Counted from the first letter of the stretch, positions 52,754 through 61,458 are shown. The stretch is 64,000 nt of DNA from Pseudomonas sp. TH15 (GCF_016651105.1 NZ_JAEKEL010000001.1:1781001-1845000); one strand, 5' to 3'. Numbers and translations are program-made. The notes: generated from the letters alone by a model not told the origin.

Positions 52754-53443
52754 TTACCAGGGAATGGTCTCACCTTTATAGTTCACAAAATAATGGCCGC
52801 CCTTACCGGTATACGCATTCACCTGATCAACCAACCCGCGGGTGCTGGTTTCCACATCCAGGTCTGCACCTTCGCCGCCCATGTCAGTCTTCACCCAGCC
52901 CGGATGCAGTGACAACACGGTGAGTTTCTGTTCGCCCAATTGCGTCACGAAGCTGTTGGTCATCGAGTTCAACGCGGCCTTACTGGCCTTGTACAGCGCC
53001 AGCTCCGGTGCGTCCGCCACGGTTACGCTACCCAGCCCGGAACTCATGAACGCCAACACACCGCTGCCGTCACGAATCTGCCCGACGAAACGCTGGGCCA
53101 GGTTGATCGGTGCCACTGCGTTGGTGAAAAACAGTTGCCCGACTTCGGCCAGCGTCGCGCCGCCACCAGGCGTCTGAACTTCCGGGCCCTTGACGCCGGC
53201 ATTCACGAACAACAGGTCAAACATTTCTCCCTTGAGCTGTTGGCTCAGGGCGATGACGGCTTGCTGATCATCCATGTCGAGTTTTTCAATCCGCACCTTG
53301 CCCAGCGCTTGCAACGCATCGGCCTTCTGCGGGTTGCGCACGGTAGCGGTGACTTGCCAGCCGTCGGCCAGCAAGGTTTTCACCAACCCGAGGCCCAAGC
53401 CCCGAGAAGCGCCGATGATGAGTGCGGTTTTTGCCGTGGACAT
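52754..53443 (-). CDS. Short-chain dehydrogenase/reductase
   Basis: 229 residues. Cofactor loop ALIIGASRGLGLGLVKTL, NAG in LLFVNAGVKGP, catalytic Ser in AFMSSGLGS and Tyr-x-x-x-Lys in LYKASKAALNSM, then LHPGWVKTDMGG. This resembles CsgA-/carbonyl-reductase-like SDRs; the substrate is unknown. The gene follows a MerR-type gene by 25 bp on the same strand, so both are probably one transcript. Confidence 0.86.
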   Translation of the reverse strand: MSTAKTALIIGASRGLGLGLVKTLLADGWQVTATVRNPQKADALQALGKVRIEKLDMDDQQAVIALSQQLKGEMFDLLFVNAGVKGPEVQTPGGGATLAEVGQLFFTNAVAPINLAQRFVGQIRDGSGVLAFMSSGLGSVTVADAPELALYKASKAALNSMTNSFVTQLGEQKLTVLSLHPGWVKTDMGGEGADLDVETSTRGLVDQVNAYTGKGGHYFVNYKGETIPW

Positions 53444-53468
53444 GAGTGGTTTCCTTGATAAATGAGGA

Positions 53469-53819
53469 TCACGGATTCAGTGGACAACGCTGGCCGAGCC
53501 GTTGCTGCAACTCACTGCGCAACGCGCCGAGTTCGGCCATCCGGGTTTCGATCAACTTGAGCTTGTCTTGCAGCAGTTGCGTGACGGCGCTGTCCGGGTC
53601 GGGCGACTGCCATAACGCGGCGACGCTGTTGCCGATCTCGCCGAGGGTAAACCCCAGCCGTTGAGCGGTTTTGATGTACAGCACCAGTTGCACCATGTCC
53701 GCCGGGTAGTCTCGATAACCGTTGGCGCTGCGTTGCGCGGCGATCAACCCGCGCTGCTCGTAGAAGCGCAGCGTGTCGCGGCTGACGGCGCTGGCCTGGG
53801 CTAATTCACCGATGCGCAT
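53469..53819 (-). CDS. MerR family regulator
   Basis: 116 residues. Helix-turn-helix MRIGELAQASAVSRDTLRFYEQRGLIAAQRSANGYRDYP, then the dimerisation helix (LLQDKLKLIETRMAELGALRSELQQRLGQRC). There is only one C-terminal Cys and no CueR/MerR metal pair, so a metal is unlikely. A MerR-type operator lies directly upstream; it may control both the SDR operon and the divergent membrane-protein gene. Confidence 0.87.
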   Translation of the reverse strand: MRIGELAQASAVSRDTLRFYEQRGLIAAQRSANGYRDYPADMVQLVLYIKTAQRLGFTLGEIGNSVAALWQSPDPDSAVTQLLQDKLKLIETRMAELGALRSELQQRLGQRCPLNP

Positions 53820-53838
53820 CTTGACGTCTCAAAGGGGC

Positions 53839-53870
53839 TTGACCCTGGAGCATACTCCAGGCTTTAGCCT
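53839..53870 (+). promoter_or_regulatory. MerR-type promoter/operator
   Basis: TTGACC (53839-53844) followed by the dyad CCTGGAG-CATA-CTCCAGG (53844-53861) and a likely -10 TTTAGC about 19 bp after the -35. The long spacer with a centred dyad is the hallmark of MerR-activated promoters. It points toward the gene at 53902. Confidence 0.75.
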
Positions 53871-53901
53871 TGTTGCTCCCTGAATTTATGGAGCAACGCC
53901 G

Positions 53902-54333
53902 ATGTGGACTTCAACGCAATATCGCCGACTGGTGCGCGGCAGTGCCTGGTATGACTTGATCGTGACGGCGGCGTTTGCCACGCCTTGGAGTTTTGCCGCG
54001 TTGCATGGGGTGTTGTCGAGTGTGAGCCAGGCGTTGAATCTGCCGGGTGAGTTGCCGGCGTTTGAGCCGATGCACATGCTTATGGCGAATTTGTTAGGGT
54101 CGATTGTGTGTGTTTGGGCGGTGTTGCGGATTCGTGATCCGCAGCAGGTTTATGGGCGGTATGACGCGGTGGGGCGGTTTTTGTTTGCGGCTTGGCAGGC
54201 TTATGCCCTGGCCCATGGCGCCAGTTCGCTGTTGGTAATTTTCTTGTTCTTTGAAGTGGTGTGGGGCGTGGTTCAGGTGTTGCCGGTTCGGGCGCTTTCG
54301 CGAGCAAGCCCGCTCCCACAGGGAACTGTGTAA
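53902..54333 (+). CDS. Four-helix membrane protein with REP-derived C-terminus
   Basis: 143 residues with four hydrophobic segments (AWYDLIVTAAFATPWSFAALHGV, MLMANLLGSIVCVWAVLRI, GRFLFAAWQAYALAHGAS, LLVIFLFFEVVWGVVQVLPV). I do not recognise the family. The last residues ALSRASPLPQG are a translated REP arm (TTTCGCGAGCAAGCCCGCTC), since the frame runs into the repeat before meeting its stop. It sits behind a MerR-type promoter and so is the likely target of the adjacent regulator. Confidence 0.75.
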   Translation: MWTSTQYRRLVRGSAWYDLIVTAAFATPWSFAALHGVLSSVSQALNLPGELPAFEPMHMLMANLLGSIVCVWAVLRIRDPQQVYGRYDAVGRFLFAAWQAYALAHGASSLLVIFLFFEVVWGVVQVLPVRALSRASPLPQGTV

Positions 54334-54372
54334 ACCCGATCCAATGTGGGAGCGGGCTTGCTCGCGAAGAGG
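54296..54372. repeat. REP doublet, reverse arm order, overlapping a gene end
   Basis: TTTCGCGAGCAAGCCCGCTC ... TGTGGGAGCGGGCTTGCTCG. The left arm is translated as the C-terminus of the membrane protein gene; the whole lies between convergent genes. Confidence 0.9.
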
Positions 54373-54388
54373 CCCGCCCGGCCGCCTC

Positions 54389-55315
54389 CTAATGCCCACC
54401 CTGCCACGGCTGCCCCAACGACACCGGCGCATACAACCGTGTGCGCACCGCATCCCGTGACAACAGCACCAGCACTACAATGGTCGCGACATACGGCAGC
54501 ATCGCCAGCAGACTCGACGGAATCGCCAGCCCCAACCCCTGCGCCACCAGATGCAGGATGCTGGCGAGTCCGAACAGATACGCTCCGAGCAACAACCGCC
54601 ACACCCGCCAACTGGCAAACACCACCAGCGCCAAGGCAATCCAGCCGCGTCCGGCGCTCATGTTCTCGGCCCACATCGGCGTATAGGCCAACGACAAATA
54701 AGCCCCGGCCAACCCGGCCATCGCTCCGCCAAACAACACCGCCAACGTACGCACAGCCAATACCGGCAAACCCATCGCACTGGCCGCGTCCGGGTTTTCC
54801 CCAACCGCTTGAATGATCAGCCCGACGCGACTTTTAAGGATCGCCCACGCCACCAGCGCAAACAGCGCGAACGACAGATACACCAGCAAATCCTGGGCAA
54901 ACAGCATCCGGCCGATCAGCGGAATCTCGCTCAAATACGGAATCGCCACCGGCTCAAAACCCGCCAGCGGTTTACCGACCCACGCTGCGCCGACAAACGT
55001 CGACAGACCCACACCGAAGATCGTCAGCGCCAACCCGGTGGCCACCTGATTGGCGTTGAACACCAGCGCCACCAAGGCAAACAGCGACGACAGCAGCATC
55101 CCGGCGAGCATCGCCAGCAACACGCCAAGCCACAGGTTGCCGCTGTTCAGCGCGACGATAAAACCGATCACCGCGCCAAACAGCATCATGCCTTCCTGGC
55201 CCAGATTGAGGACGCCGCTCTTCTCGCAGATCAGTTCCCCCAGCGCCACCAACAGCAACGGCGTACCGCAGCGGACCATGGCGTAGAAAATATTGCTCAG
55301 CAGATCGATATCCAT
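54389..55315 (-). CDS. Nucleoside ABC transporter permease (second)
   Basis: 308 residues from the ATG (a GTG three bases upstream is also possible). About eight to ten membrane segments of the BPD_transp_2 type: TPLLLVALGELICEKSGVLNLGQEGMMLFGAVIGFIVAL, then AGMLLSSLFALVALVFNANQVATGLALTIFGVGLSTFVG. It matches the NupQ/YufQ-like permease of purine nucleoside transporters. The ATG overlaps the stop of the preceding permease (TGATG), so translation is coupled. Confidence 0.88.
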   Translation of the reverse strand: MDIDLLSNIFYAMVRCGTPLLLVALGELICEKSGVLNLGQEGMMLFGAVIGFIVALNSGNLWLGVLLAMLAGMLLSSLFALVALVFNANQVATGLALTIFGVGLSTFVGAAWVGKPLAGFEPVAIPYLSEIPLIGRMLFAQDLLVYLSFALFALVAWAILKSRVGLIIQAVGENPDAASAMGLPVLAVRTLAVLFGGAMAGLAGAYLSLAYTPMWAENMSAGRGWIALALVVFASWRVWRLLLGAYLFGLASILHLVAQGLGLAIPSSLLAMLPYVATIVVLVLLSRDAVRTRLYAPVSLGQPWQGGH

Positions 55316-56421
55316 CACAGCGCTCCTGCGGTTACGGCGGTGGCGGGTGCGCGGCGTGCCCAGCGCAGGTTCAAACGCGGCCGATAGAGAATCAGCACGT
55401 CACTGGCCAGCAGGAAAAACAGCATCATCCCCTGGAACAGTTGGGTGATCGCTTGTGGCAGGTTCATGCTCATCTGCGCGCTCTCGCCACCGATGTACAG
55501 CAACGCCATCAACAGGCTGGAAAACAGAATGCCGATCGGATTCAACCGGCCGAGAAACGCCACGGTAATCGCTGCATAGCCGTACCCTGGCGAGACTTGC
55601 GGGACTAATTGGCCGATCGGTCCGGTGACTTCACAGACGCCGGCCAATCCGGCCAGGCCGCCGCTAATCAACAGCGCCAACCAGATCAACCGCTTCTCGC
55701 GAAAGCCGACAAACCCCGCCGCGCGCTTATCCAGCCCGAGCACTTTGATCTGGAAACCGACAAAGCTTTTCTGTAACAGCACCCACACAGCGACCAGCGC
55801 GAGCAGGGCGAAATAAACACCCGCGTGAACCCGACCGTCCTCCATCAACAACGGTAAACGGCTGGCATCACCAAACATCGCCGACTCCGGAAAGTTGAAC
55901 CCGGCCGGGTCTTTCAACGGCCCGTGCACGCAGAACAGCAGCAGGTTCAGGGCGATGTAATTGAGCATGATGCTGGTGAGGATTTCGTTGGCGTTGAAGC
56001 GCGTGCGCAACCACGCCGTCAGCCCGGCCCACGCTGCGCCGGCCATCGTGCCGACGAGCAGGACGAAGACCAGCGCCCAACGACTTTGCATGTCGATGAT
56101 GTTCACCGCCAGTGCACTGCCGGCCAGGGCGCCAAGCAGCAACTGGCCTTCGGCGCCGATGTTCCAGATCCGTGCTTGATACGCCACCGCCAGGCCCAAC
56201 GCGCAAAGCAGAATCGGCAAGGCTTTGACCAGCAGTTCGGAAACGCCATACAAGTCGCTGATCGGCGCGATCAGCAAGGTGTGCAAGGTCAGCAACGGGT
56301 CGTGACCCAACGCGATAAACAACAATGAGCCGCAGCCCAAAGTCAGCGCCGCCGCCAGCAACGGCGAGCACCACAACATCAGGCGCGATTGCTGGCCACG
56401 GGGTTCGAGAGAAAGCAGCAT
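55315..56421 (-). CDS. Nucleoside ABC transporter permease (first)
   Basis: 368 residues. BPD_transp_2 permease of the NupP/YufP type: LTLHTLLIAPISDLYGVSELLVKALPILLCALGLAVAYQARIWNIGAEGQLLLGALAGS and the later LTAWLRTRFNANEILTSIMLNYIALNLLLF, VSPGYGYAAITVAFLGRLNPIGILFSSLLMALLYIGGE. ATG 56421 follows CGGAG; the longer open frame to 56571 overlaps the ATPase gene and lacks a ribosome site. Confidence 0.9.
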   Translation of the reverse strand: MLLSLEPRGQQSRLMLWCSPLLAAALTLGCGSLLFIALGHDPLLTLHTLLIAPISDLYGVSELLVKALPILLCALGLAVAYQARIWNIGAEGQLLLGALAGSALAVNIIDMQSRWALVFVLLVGTMAGAAWAGLTAWLRTRFNANEILTSIMLNYIALNLLLFCVHGPLKDPAGFNFPESAMFGDASRLPLLMEDGRVHAGVYFALLALVAVWVLLQKSFVGFQIKVLGLDKRAAGFVGFREKRLIWLALLISGGLAGLAGVCEVTGPIGQLVPQVSPGYGYAAITVAFLGRLNPIGILFSSLLMALLYIGGESAQMSMNLPQAITQLFQGMMLFFLLASDVLILYRPRLNLRWARRAPATAVTAGAL

Positions 56422-56432
56422 GTGGAACTCCG

Positions 56433-58010
56433 TTAAAGCGTTGCGGGTGCAGGTGAATGAGGGACGTCGAACTGGCCGGCCATCCAGCCACCGACATCGG
56501 TCAGGCGAGTGTCGACGGTGGCCTTGAGCGGCGACAATCGTCCGCTGCACAAGGCGCCGAGGCGATCGCAAATCTGGAACAGTTCATCGAGGTCTTCGGA
56601 GATCACCAGGATCGCCGCGCCGGCATCGCGCAAGGCAATCAGCGCGCGGTGAATGGTTGCTGCCGCGCCGACGTCCACGCCCCAGGTCGGGTGCGCGGCC
56701 ACCAGCAGTTTTGGCTGCTGAAGGATTTCCCGGCCAAGGATGAATTTCTGCAGGTTGCCGCCGGACAGGCTGCGGGCCGCCGTTTGGGTATTGGGCGTCT
56801 TCACCCCGAAACGGCGGACGATCTCTTCGGCCAGCGCCTCGACTTTGCCACGCTGGATCAGGCCATTGCTCACCAGCCCTTGCTGAAAAGCCGTGAGCAG
56901 GGCGTTGTCGGCCAGGCTCAGTTCCGGAACCGCGCCATGGCCCAGACGTTCGGCGGGGACAAAGGCCAGACCGAGTTTGCGCCGGGCATCGGGGCGCAAA
57001 TGGGCGACCGCTTGCCCGGCGAAACGGACAGTTGCACCGTCGTTGCGGTTCAGCCGTTCCTCACCGCTGAGCAACGCCAGCAACTCATCCTGACCGTTGC
57101 CCGCTACCCCGGCGATGCCGACAATTTCACCGCTGCGTACTTCAAGGTTGATGTCCTTCAGCGAGCAGCCGAACGGGTCCGGGTTATGCCAGGACAATCC
57201 ACTGACATTCAAAAATGCCTCACCACCGACCACCTTCGGATAGTCAGTAATCAGCTCGGCCGCTTCACCGACCATCAACCGCGCCAGTTGCTGATCCGAG
57301 CACTCGGCCGGCACGCAATGCCCGGCCACCCGACCGCCGCGCAGCACCGTGGCGCTGTGGCATAACGCGCGGACTTCGCCGAGCTTGTGGCTGATAAACA
57401 GAATGCTGCAGCCCTCGACCGCCAGTCGACGCAAGGTGACGAACAATTCGTGCGCTTCTTGTGGCGTCAGCACCGAGGTGGGCTCATCGAGAATCAGCAG
57501 ACGAATGTCCTGCATCAGGCAGCGAATGATTTCGACCCGTTGGCGTTCGCCGATGGACAGGCTGTGGACAAGTCGTTCCGGTTCCAGCGCCATGCCGTAG
57601 CGTTGGGAAACCTCACGAATCTTCGGCTCCAATTGTTTTGGTGTCCCGGCCGCCGCGCCCATGGCCAGCGCAATGTTTTGCGCCACGCTCAGGGTTTCGA
57701 ACAGCGAGAAGTGCTGGAACACCATGCCAATCCCAAGCCCGCGTGCCTGGGCAGGATTGCGCATGGCAACGCGTTGTCCTTGCCAGATCACTTCCCCGGA
57801 ATCGGCGTGGGTGACGCCGTAGATGATCTTCATCAGCGTACTTTTGCCCGCGCCGTTTTCACCGAGCAGGGCATGGATTTCACCGGGAGCGATGCTCAGG
57901 TCGATGGCATCGTTGGCCAGGCAACCGGGGTAGCGTTTGCTGATTTTACGTAGCTGCAGGCGCGAGGCTTGATTGGGGATCGGATCGGGGATCGGCACGG
58001 GGTTGGGCAT
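56433..58010 (-). CDS. Nucleoside ABC transporter ATP-binding protein, two ATPase domains
   Basis: 525 residues with two ABC cassettes, as in sugar/nucleoside importers. First: Walker A LLGENGAGKSTLMK, signature LSIGERQRVEIIR, Walker B LLILDEPTSVLTP. Second: degenerate GVAGNGQDELLALL, signature LSGGNLQKFILGRE, LVAAHPTWGVDVGA. It drives import through the two permeases below it; the BMP protein at 48.7 kb is the best candidate binding protein. The N-terminal Pro/Ile repeat (PNPVPIPDPIPNQ) makes the exact start less certain. It heads the three-gene operon. Confidence 0.9.
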   Translation of the reverse strand: MPNPVPIPDPIPNQASRLQLRKISKRYPGCLANDAIDLSIAPGEIHALLGENGAGKSTLMKIIYGVTHADSGEVIWQGQRVAMRNPAQARGLGIGMVFQHFSLFETLSVAQNIALAMGAAAGTPKQLEPKIREVSQRYGMALEPERLVHSLSIGERQRVEIIRCLMQDIRLLILDEPTSVLTPQEAHELFVTLRRLAVEGCSILFISHKLGEVRALCHSATVLRGGRVAGHCVPAECSDQQLARLMVGEAAELITDYPKVVGGEAFLNVSGLSWHNPDPFGCSLKDINLEVRSGEIVGIAGVAGNGQDELLALLSGEERLNRNDGATVRFAGQAVAHLRPDARRKLGLAFVPAERLGHGAVPELSLADNALLTAFQQGLVSNGLIQRGKVEALAEEIVRRFGVKTPNTQTAARSLSGGNLQKFILGREILQQPKLLVAAHPTWGVDVGAAATIHRALIALRDAGAAILVISEDLDELFQICDRLGALCSGRLSPLKATVDTRLTDVGGWMAGQFDVPHSPAPATL

Positions 58011-58614
58011 GACAGGCTCGGGTCGATTGAAGTTATGCCTGTGGATAAAGCAATTTTCTGGCCATAGAGTCAGGAATTTTCGTAAAGCCTTGCTGATCAG
58101 GGCTTTGCGGAGACGTCTGGAACCGTTTCGCTGATGAATCAGGCACCACTTGAGGGCAAGGTATTTGATCAGGCTCCGCTTTTGCCCGCGTCTATTTGAT
58201 CAAAAAATGAGCAGTCGGCTGCAAGCTATGCCGGACACGGGGCTGAGCCAGCCATGAACGGGTTATCCACAGGTTGCTCCACAGTATTTGTGTGCAAGCG
58301 CAACGCTAGGGCATAAGCACTGTGCGGCTATCTTCTAAAGGCGATAAACCGAGCTAACTGTTTGTTTTTTCGTTGATTTCGAATTTTGGACAGGACTTTG
58401 GACGAAAAGTGAACAAAGCCCGCAAAGCCGCATGACAGAAGGGTTACAGCGGTATGTGCTCAGGTTATCCACAGCCGGGTGCACAGTAGATGTGGGCAAC
58501 TGTTGAATACAGTGAAATTGGGGAATGCCCCAAAAGATCGCAGCCTTCGGCAGCTCCTACAGGGGATCGCGATTTCAACGTAGGAGCTGCCGAAGGCTGC
58601 GATCTTTTGATCTT
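58011..58614. promoter_or_regulatory. Long control gap upstream of the nucleoside ABC operon
   Basis: 604 bp without a gene. It holds a hairpin CGTAAAGCC ... GGCTTTGCG (58081-58109), two direct repeats TATTTGATCA (58162-58171 and 58193-58202, 31 bp apart), three perfect DnaA-box nonamers TTATCCACA (58040-58048 minus, 58263-58271 plus, 58465-58473 plus), and a REP doublet of the CGCAGCCTTCGGCA type at the right (58531-58614). The ABC operon promoter must be here. Confidence 0.7.
58531..58614. repeat. REP doublet, CGCAGCCTTCGGCAGC type
   Basis: AAAGATCGCAGCCTTCGGCA ... GCCGAAGGCTGCGATCTTTT, ending at the stop codon of the IMPACT-family gene. Confidence 0.88.
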
Positions 58615-59196
58615 CTAGCGTTGCAGCAAAATCCGGCCGCGGCTCAAATCCGCGAGGTGTGATTGCAAGGTGTCGATCATCTGTTCAGCGATGGCCAGTT
58701 TCAGCTCCACGCCATTAGCGGTGAAGGATTCCTCCACCACCAAGCCGCCGAGTTCCGCCACCCGCAACTTCACCAACGCCAACTCGCCAAACCCACATGC
58801 GCAACTCAACGGCACCCGGCTGATCAACTCAACCTTCGGCGCCGCTTGCAGGCACTTGTTCGCACCGCCGCCGTAAGCGCGGGCAAGTCCACCGGTGCCG
58901 AGTTGAATGCCGCCATACCAACGAATCACCAGCACCGCGACCTGATCGCAATCCTGCGCTTCAATCGCCGCCAGAATTGGCCGGCCAGCCGTCCCGCCGG
59001 GTTCGCCATCGTCGTTGCTGCGGTACTGGTCGCCGAGCTTCCAGGCCCAGCAATTGTGCGAGGCGTTCAAGTCACTGTGTTGTTCGATGAACGCCTGGGC
59101 ATCCGCCGGGCTGCTGATCGGCCCGGCGAACGTGATGAAGCGGCTTTTGCGAATCTCTTCGCGGTATTCGCAAAAACCGCTGAGGGTAAAAGGCAT
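58615..59196 (-). CDS. YigZ/IMPACT family protein
   Basis: 193 residues. N-terminal UPF0029 domain (CEYREEIRKSRFITFAGPISSPADAQAFIEQH, ASHNCWAWKLGDQYRSNDDGEPGGTAGRPILAAIEAQDCDQVAVLVIRWYGGIQLGTGGLARAYGGGANKCL) and the DUF1949 ferredoxin-like C-terminus. YigZ-like proteins are thought to bind nucleic acids or the ribosome; the molecular role is unsettled. It precedes the TetR gene by 7 bp of separation on the same strand. Confidence 0.87.
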   Translation of the reverse strand: MPFTLSGFCEYREEIRKSRFITFAGPISSPADAQAFIEQHSDLNASHNCWAWKLGDQYRSNDDGEPGGTAGRPILAAIEAQDCDQVAVLVIRWYGGIQLGTGGLARAYGGGANKCLQAAPKVELISRVPLSCACGFGELALVKLRVAELGGLVVEESFTANGVELKLAIAEQMIDTLQSHLADLSRGRILLQR

Positions 59197-59203
59197 AAAG
59201 GAC

Positions 59204-59854
59204 TTAGATAGCCGGTGTCAGGCCGCAGCCCTTGAGGATGATGCGGATCAGGTTGGTGCCGGCGTCTTCCATGTCTTGCTTGGTCAGCTTGGTGCGCCCG
59301 CTGACACGGCAAATCTGGGTGGCGAAGTCGGCGTAATGCTGAGTGCTGCCCCACAACAGGAAGATCAGGTTTACCGGGTCGACCGGGTCCATCTTGCCGG
59401 CGTCGATCCACGCCTGGAACACTGCGGCCCGGCCCTGGAACCAGGCGCGATAGTCCTGGTTGAAATACTCGGTCAGGCACTCGCCGCCGCTGATCACTTC
59501 CATGGCGAAAATCCGCGAGGCCTGTGGCTGGCGTCGGGAGAACTCCATCTTCGCGCGGATGTAACGGGTCAGCGCCTCGGCCGGATCGTCTTCGGCGGTC
59601 AGGGTGTTGAACGTGCTGTCCCACAACTCGATGATGTTGCTCAGTACCGCCACGTACAGCCCAAGCTTGTTGGTGAAGTAGTAATGCAGGTTCGCTTTGG
59701 GCAACCCGGCATTCTGGGCGATGGTGTTCATGCTGGTGCCTTTGAACCCGTGGCGGGCGAATTCATCTTCGGCGGCTTTGAGGATCGTCTCTTCGTTCTT
59801 TTGACGAATGCGGCTGGCAGGTTTGCCGCCGTGGGCGGGGACTTCAAAGGTCAT
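59204..59854 (-). CDS. TetR family regulator, RutR/YcdC type
   Basis: 216 residues. Helix-turn-helix EETILKAAEDEFARHGFKGTSMNTIAQNAGLPKANLHYYFTNKLGLYVAVLSNI and a C-terminal domain (YFNQDYRAWFQGRAAVFQAWIDAGKMDPVDPVNLIFLLWGSTQHYADFATQI) of the RutR branch, whose E. coli member senses uracil/thymine. Its neighbour, a nucleobase permease of the NCS2 family on the same strand 87 bp upstream, supports a nucleobase-sensing role here. ATG 59854 follows GGAAG. Confidence 0.87.
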   Translation of the reverse strand: MTFEVPAHGGKPASRIRQKNEETILKAAEDEFARHGFKGTSMNTIAQNAGLPKANLHYYFTNKLGLYVAVLSNIIELWDSTFNTLTAEDDPAEALTRYIRAKMEFSRRQPQASRIFAMEVISGGECLTEYFNQDYRAWFQGRAAVFQAWIDAGKMDPVDPVNLIFLLWGSTQHYADFATQICRVSGRTKLTKQDMEDAGTNLIRIILKGCGLTPAI

Positions 59855-59941
59855 AGGCACTTCCGAAATAGTCTGTGGGTGCAACCAGTGCGTTGATAGC
59901 GCACCCACAGGTTTCAGACAAGTCCTGAGGCAATAAAACCC

Positions 59942-61336
59942 TTATAGCTGCTCGATTGGGTCGCTTTTTAACGGGGTATTGGCGTCAAGCATTTGGGTTT
60001 TCGATTCGGGCAGCAACAGGCACATCAGGATCGCTGTGATACCGCCGCTGGTGATCGCCGAGTCGAACAGGTTCTGCACCAGTTTTGGCAGCAGGTGCAA
60101 AAGGCTCGGCTGCGCGGCGATGCCTAGGCCAACACCAAAGGAAGTCGCAATGATCAACATGCTGCGACGATCCAGCGGCACCTGGGCGAGGATGCGCACG
60201 CCGGCCGCCGCGACACTGCCGAACATCACCAGGGTTGCGCCGCCGAGCACCGGTTTGGGGATCTGCTGCAACACCGCGCCAATCAATGGAAACAGCCCGA
60301 GGCAAAACAGTACGGCGCCGATGTACAGGCCGACGTAACGGCTGGCGACGCCGGTCAACTGGATCACGCCGTTGTTCTGCGCAAACGTGGTGTTGGGGAA
60401 CGCGCTGAAGGTCGCGGCGATCAGGCAACTGAAACCGTCACCGAGCACACCGCCCTTGAGTCGGCTTATATAAGAAGGACCGCTGATGGGCTGGCGGGCG
60501 AGCATGCAGTTGGCGGTGAGGTCGCCGATGGTCTCGATGGTGCTGATCAGATAAATCAGCGCCACGGGCAGGAAAGCCGTCCAGTCGAAGCTGAAACCGA
60601 ATCGGAAAGGAATCGGAAGACTTACGAAGGGCACGTCAGGTAACGGTTGCGGCACCAGTTTTCCACTGAAGTACGCCGCGATGCTGCCCAGCACCAAGCC
60701 AATGATGATGGCCGAAAGGCGAATCCACGGCGTATTCGAGCGATTGAGCAGGACGATCGTCAACAGCACGAACACGCCCAGCGCCAGATTGCCCGGTGCG
60801 CCGAAATCCGCTGCGTTGAAACCACCGCCGAGGTCAGTGATGCCAACCTTGACCAGGCTGATGCCAATCAAGGTAATGACAATCCCGGTCACCAGCGGCG
60901 TGATCACCCGGCGCAGTTGGCCGATGAAACGGCTCAAAACGATCTGCACCACGGCGCCGAAAAAGCACACGCCGAAGATCATCGCCAGAATGTCTTCCGG
61001 GCTACCGCCCCGTTGCTTGACCAGGAAACCCGCTGACAGCACTGCGCCCAAAAACGCAAAACTGGTGCCTTGCAGGCAGATCATCCCGGCACCGATGCCG
61101 AATGGCCTACGGGCCTGGATGAACGTTCCTACGCCGGAGACCATCAGCGCCATGCTGATCAAGTATGGCAAATAGGCAGTCAGCCCCAGCGCCGAGCCGA
61201 TCACCAGCGGCGGGGTGATGATCCCGACGAAGCTGGCGAGCACGTGTTGCAGGGCGGCGAGGATCGCGGCGAGGGGTTTTGGACGATCGTTGAGGCCGTA
61301 GATCAGATCGCTGGGGGTTGAGGATTCTGGCTGCAT
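59942..61336 (-). CDS. NCS2 nucleobase:cation symporter (uracil/xanthine type)
   Basis: 464 residues, fourteen membrane segments. NCS2 signature NTTFAQNNGVIQLTGVASR with substrate-contact Gln/Asn, and the Glu/Asp-bearing TM8 SLIYLISTIETIGDLTANCML region. The start LNDRPKPLAAILAALQHVLASFVGIITPPLVIG is the xanthine/urate-permease pattern (XanQ/UacT branch) more than UraA. It imports purine bases with H+. Together with adenine and 8-oxoguanine deaminases it forms the purine module. Confidence 0.88.
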   Translation of the reverse strand: MQPESSTPSDLIYGLNDRPKPLAAILAALQHVLASFVGIITPPLVIGSALGLTAYLPYLISMALMVSGVGTFIQARRPFGIGAGMICLQGTSFAFLGAVLSAGFLVKQRGGSPEDILAMIFGVCFFGAVVQIVLSRFIGQLRRVITPLVTGIVITLIGISLVKVGITDLGGGFNAADFGAPGNLALGVFVLLTIVLLNRSNTPWIRLSAIIIGLVLGSIAAYFSGKLVPQPLPDVPFVSLPIPFRFGFSFDWTAFLPVALIYLISTIETIGDLTANCMLARQPISGPSYISRLKGGVLGDGFSCLIAATFSAFPNTTFAQNNGVIQLTGVASRYVGLYIGAVLFCLGLFPLIGAVLQQIPKPVLGGATLVMFGSVAAAGVRILAQVPLDRRSMLIIATSFGVGLGIAAQPSLLHLLPKLVQNLFDSAITSGGITAILMCLLLPESKTQMLDANTPLKSDPIEQL

Positions 61337-61458
61337 GGGCGTAGGAACTCATTGCTGACGGATCAAGGTGCTGATGCGTTGCAAAAAGCTGTCCAAGTGC
61401 TCAGGTTATTGATCGATTTGTGCTGCGTCGCCCAGCGTGGCTGGGCTGTACAGGATTC

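Noticed and set aside
58011..58614. Chromosomal replication origin
   Set aside because: Three DnaA boxes are present, but there is no dnaA, dnaN, rpmH or parAB context and no obvious AT-rich 13-mer array.
58011..58614. Purine riboswitch before the nucleoside ABC operon
   Set aside because: I looked for a three-way-junction core and its conserved loops on the minus strand and did not find them; only a simple hairpin is seen.
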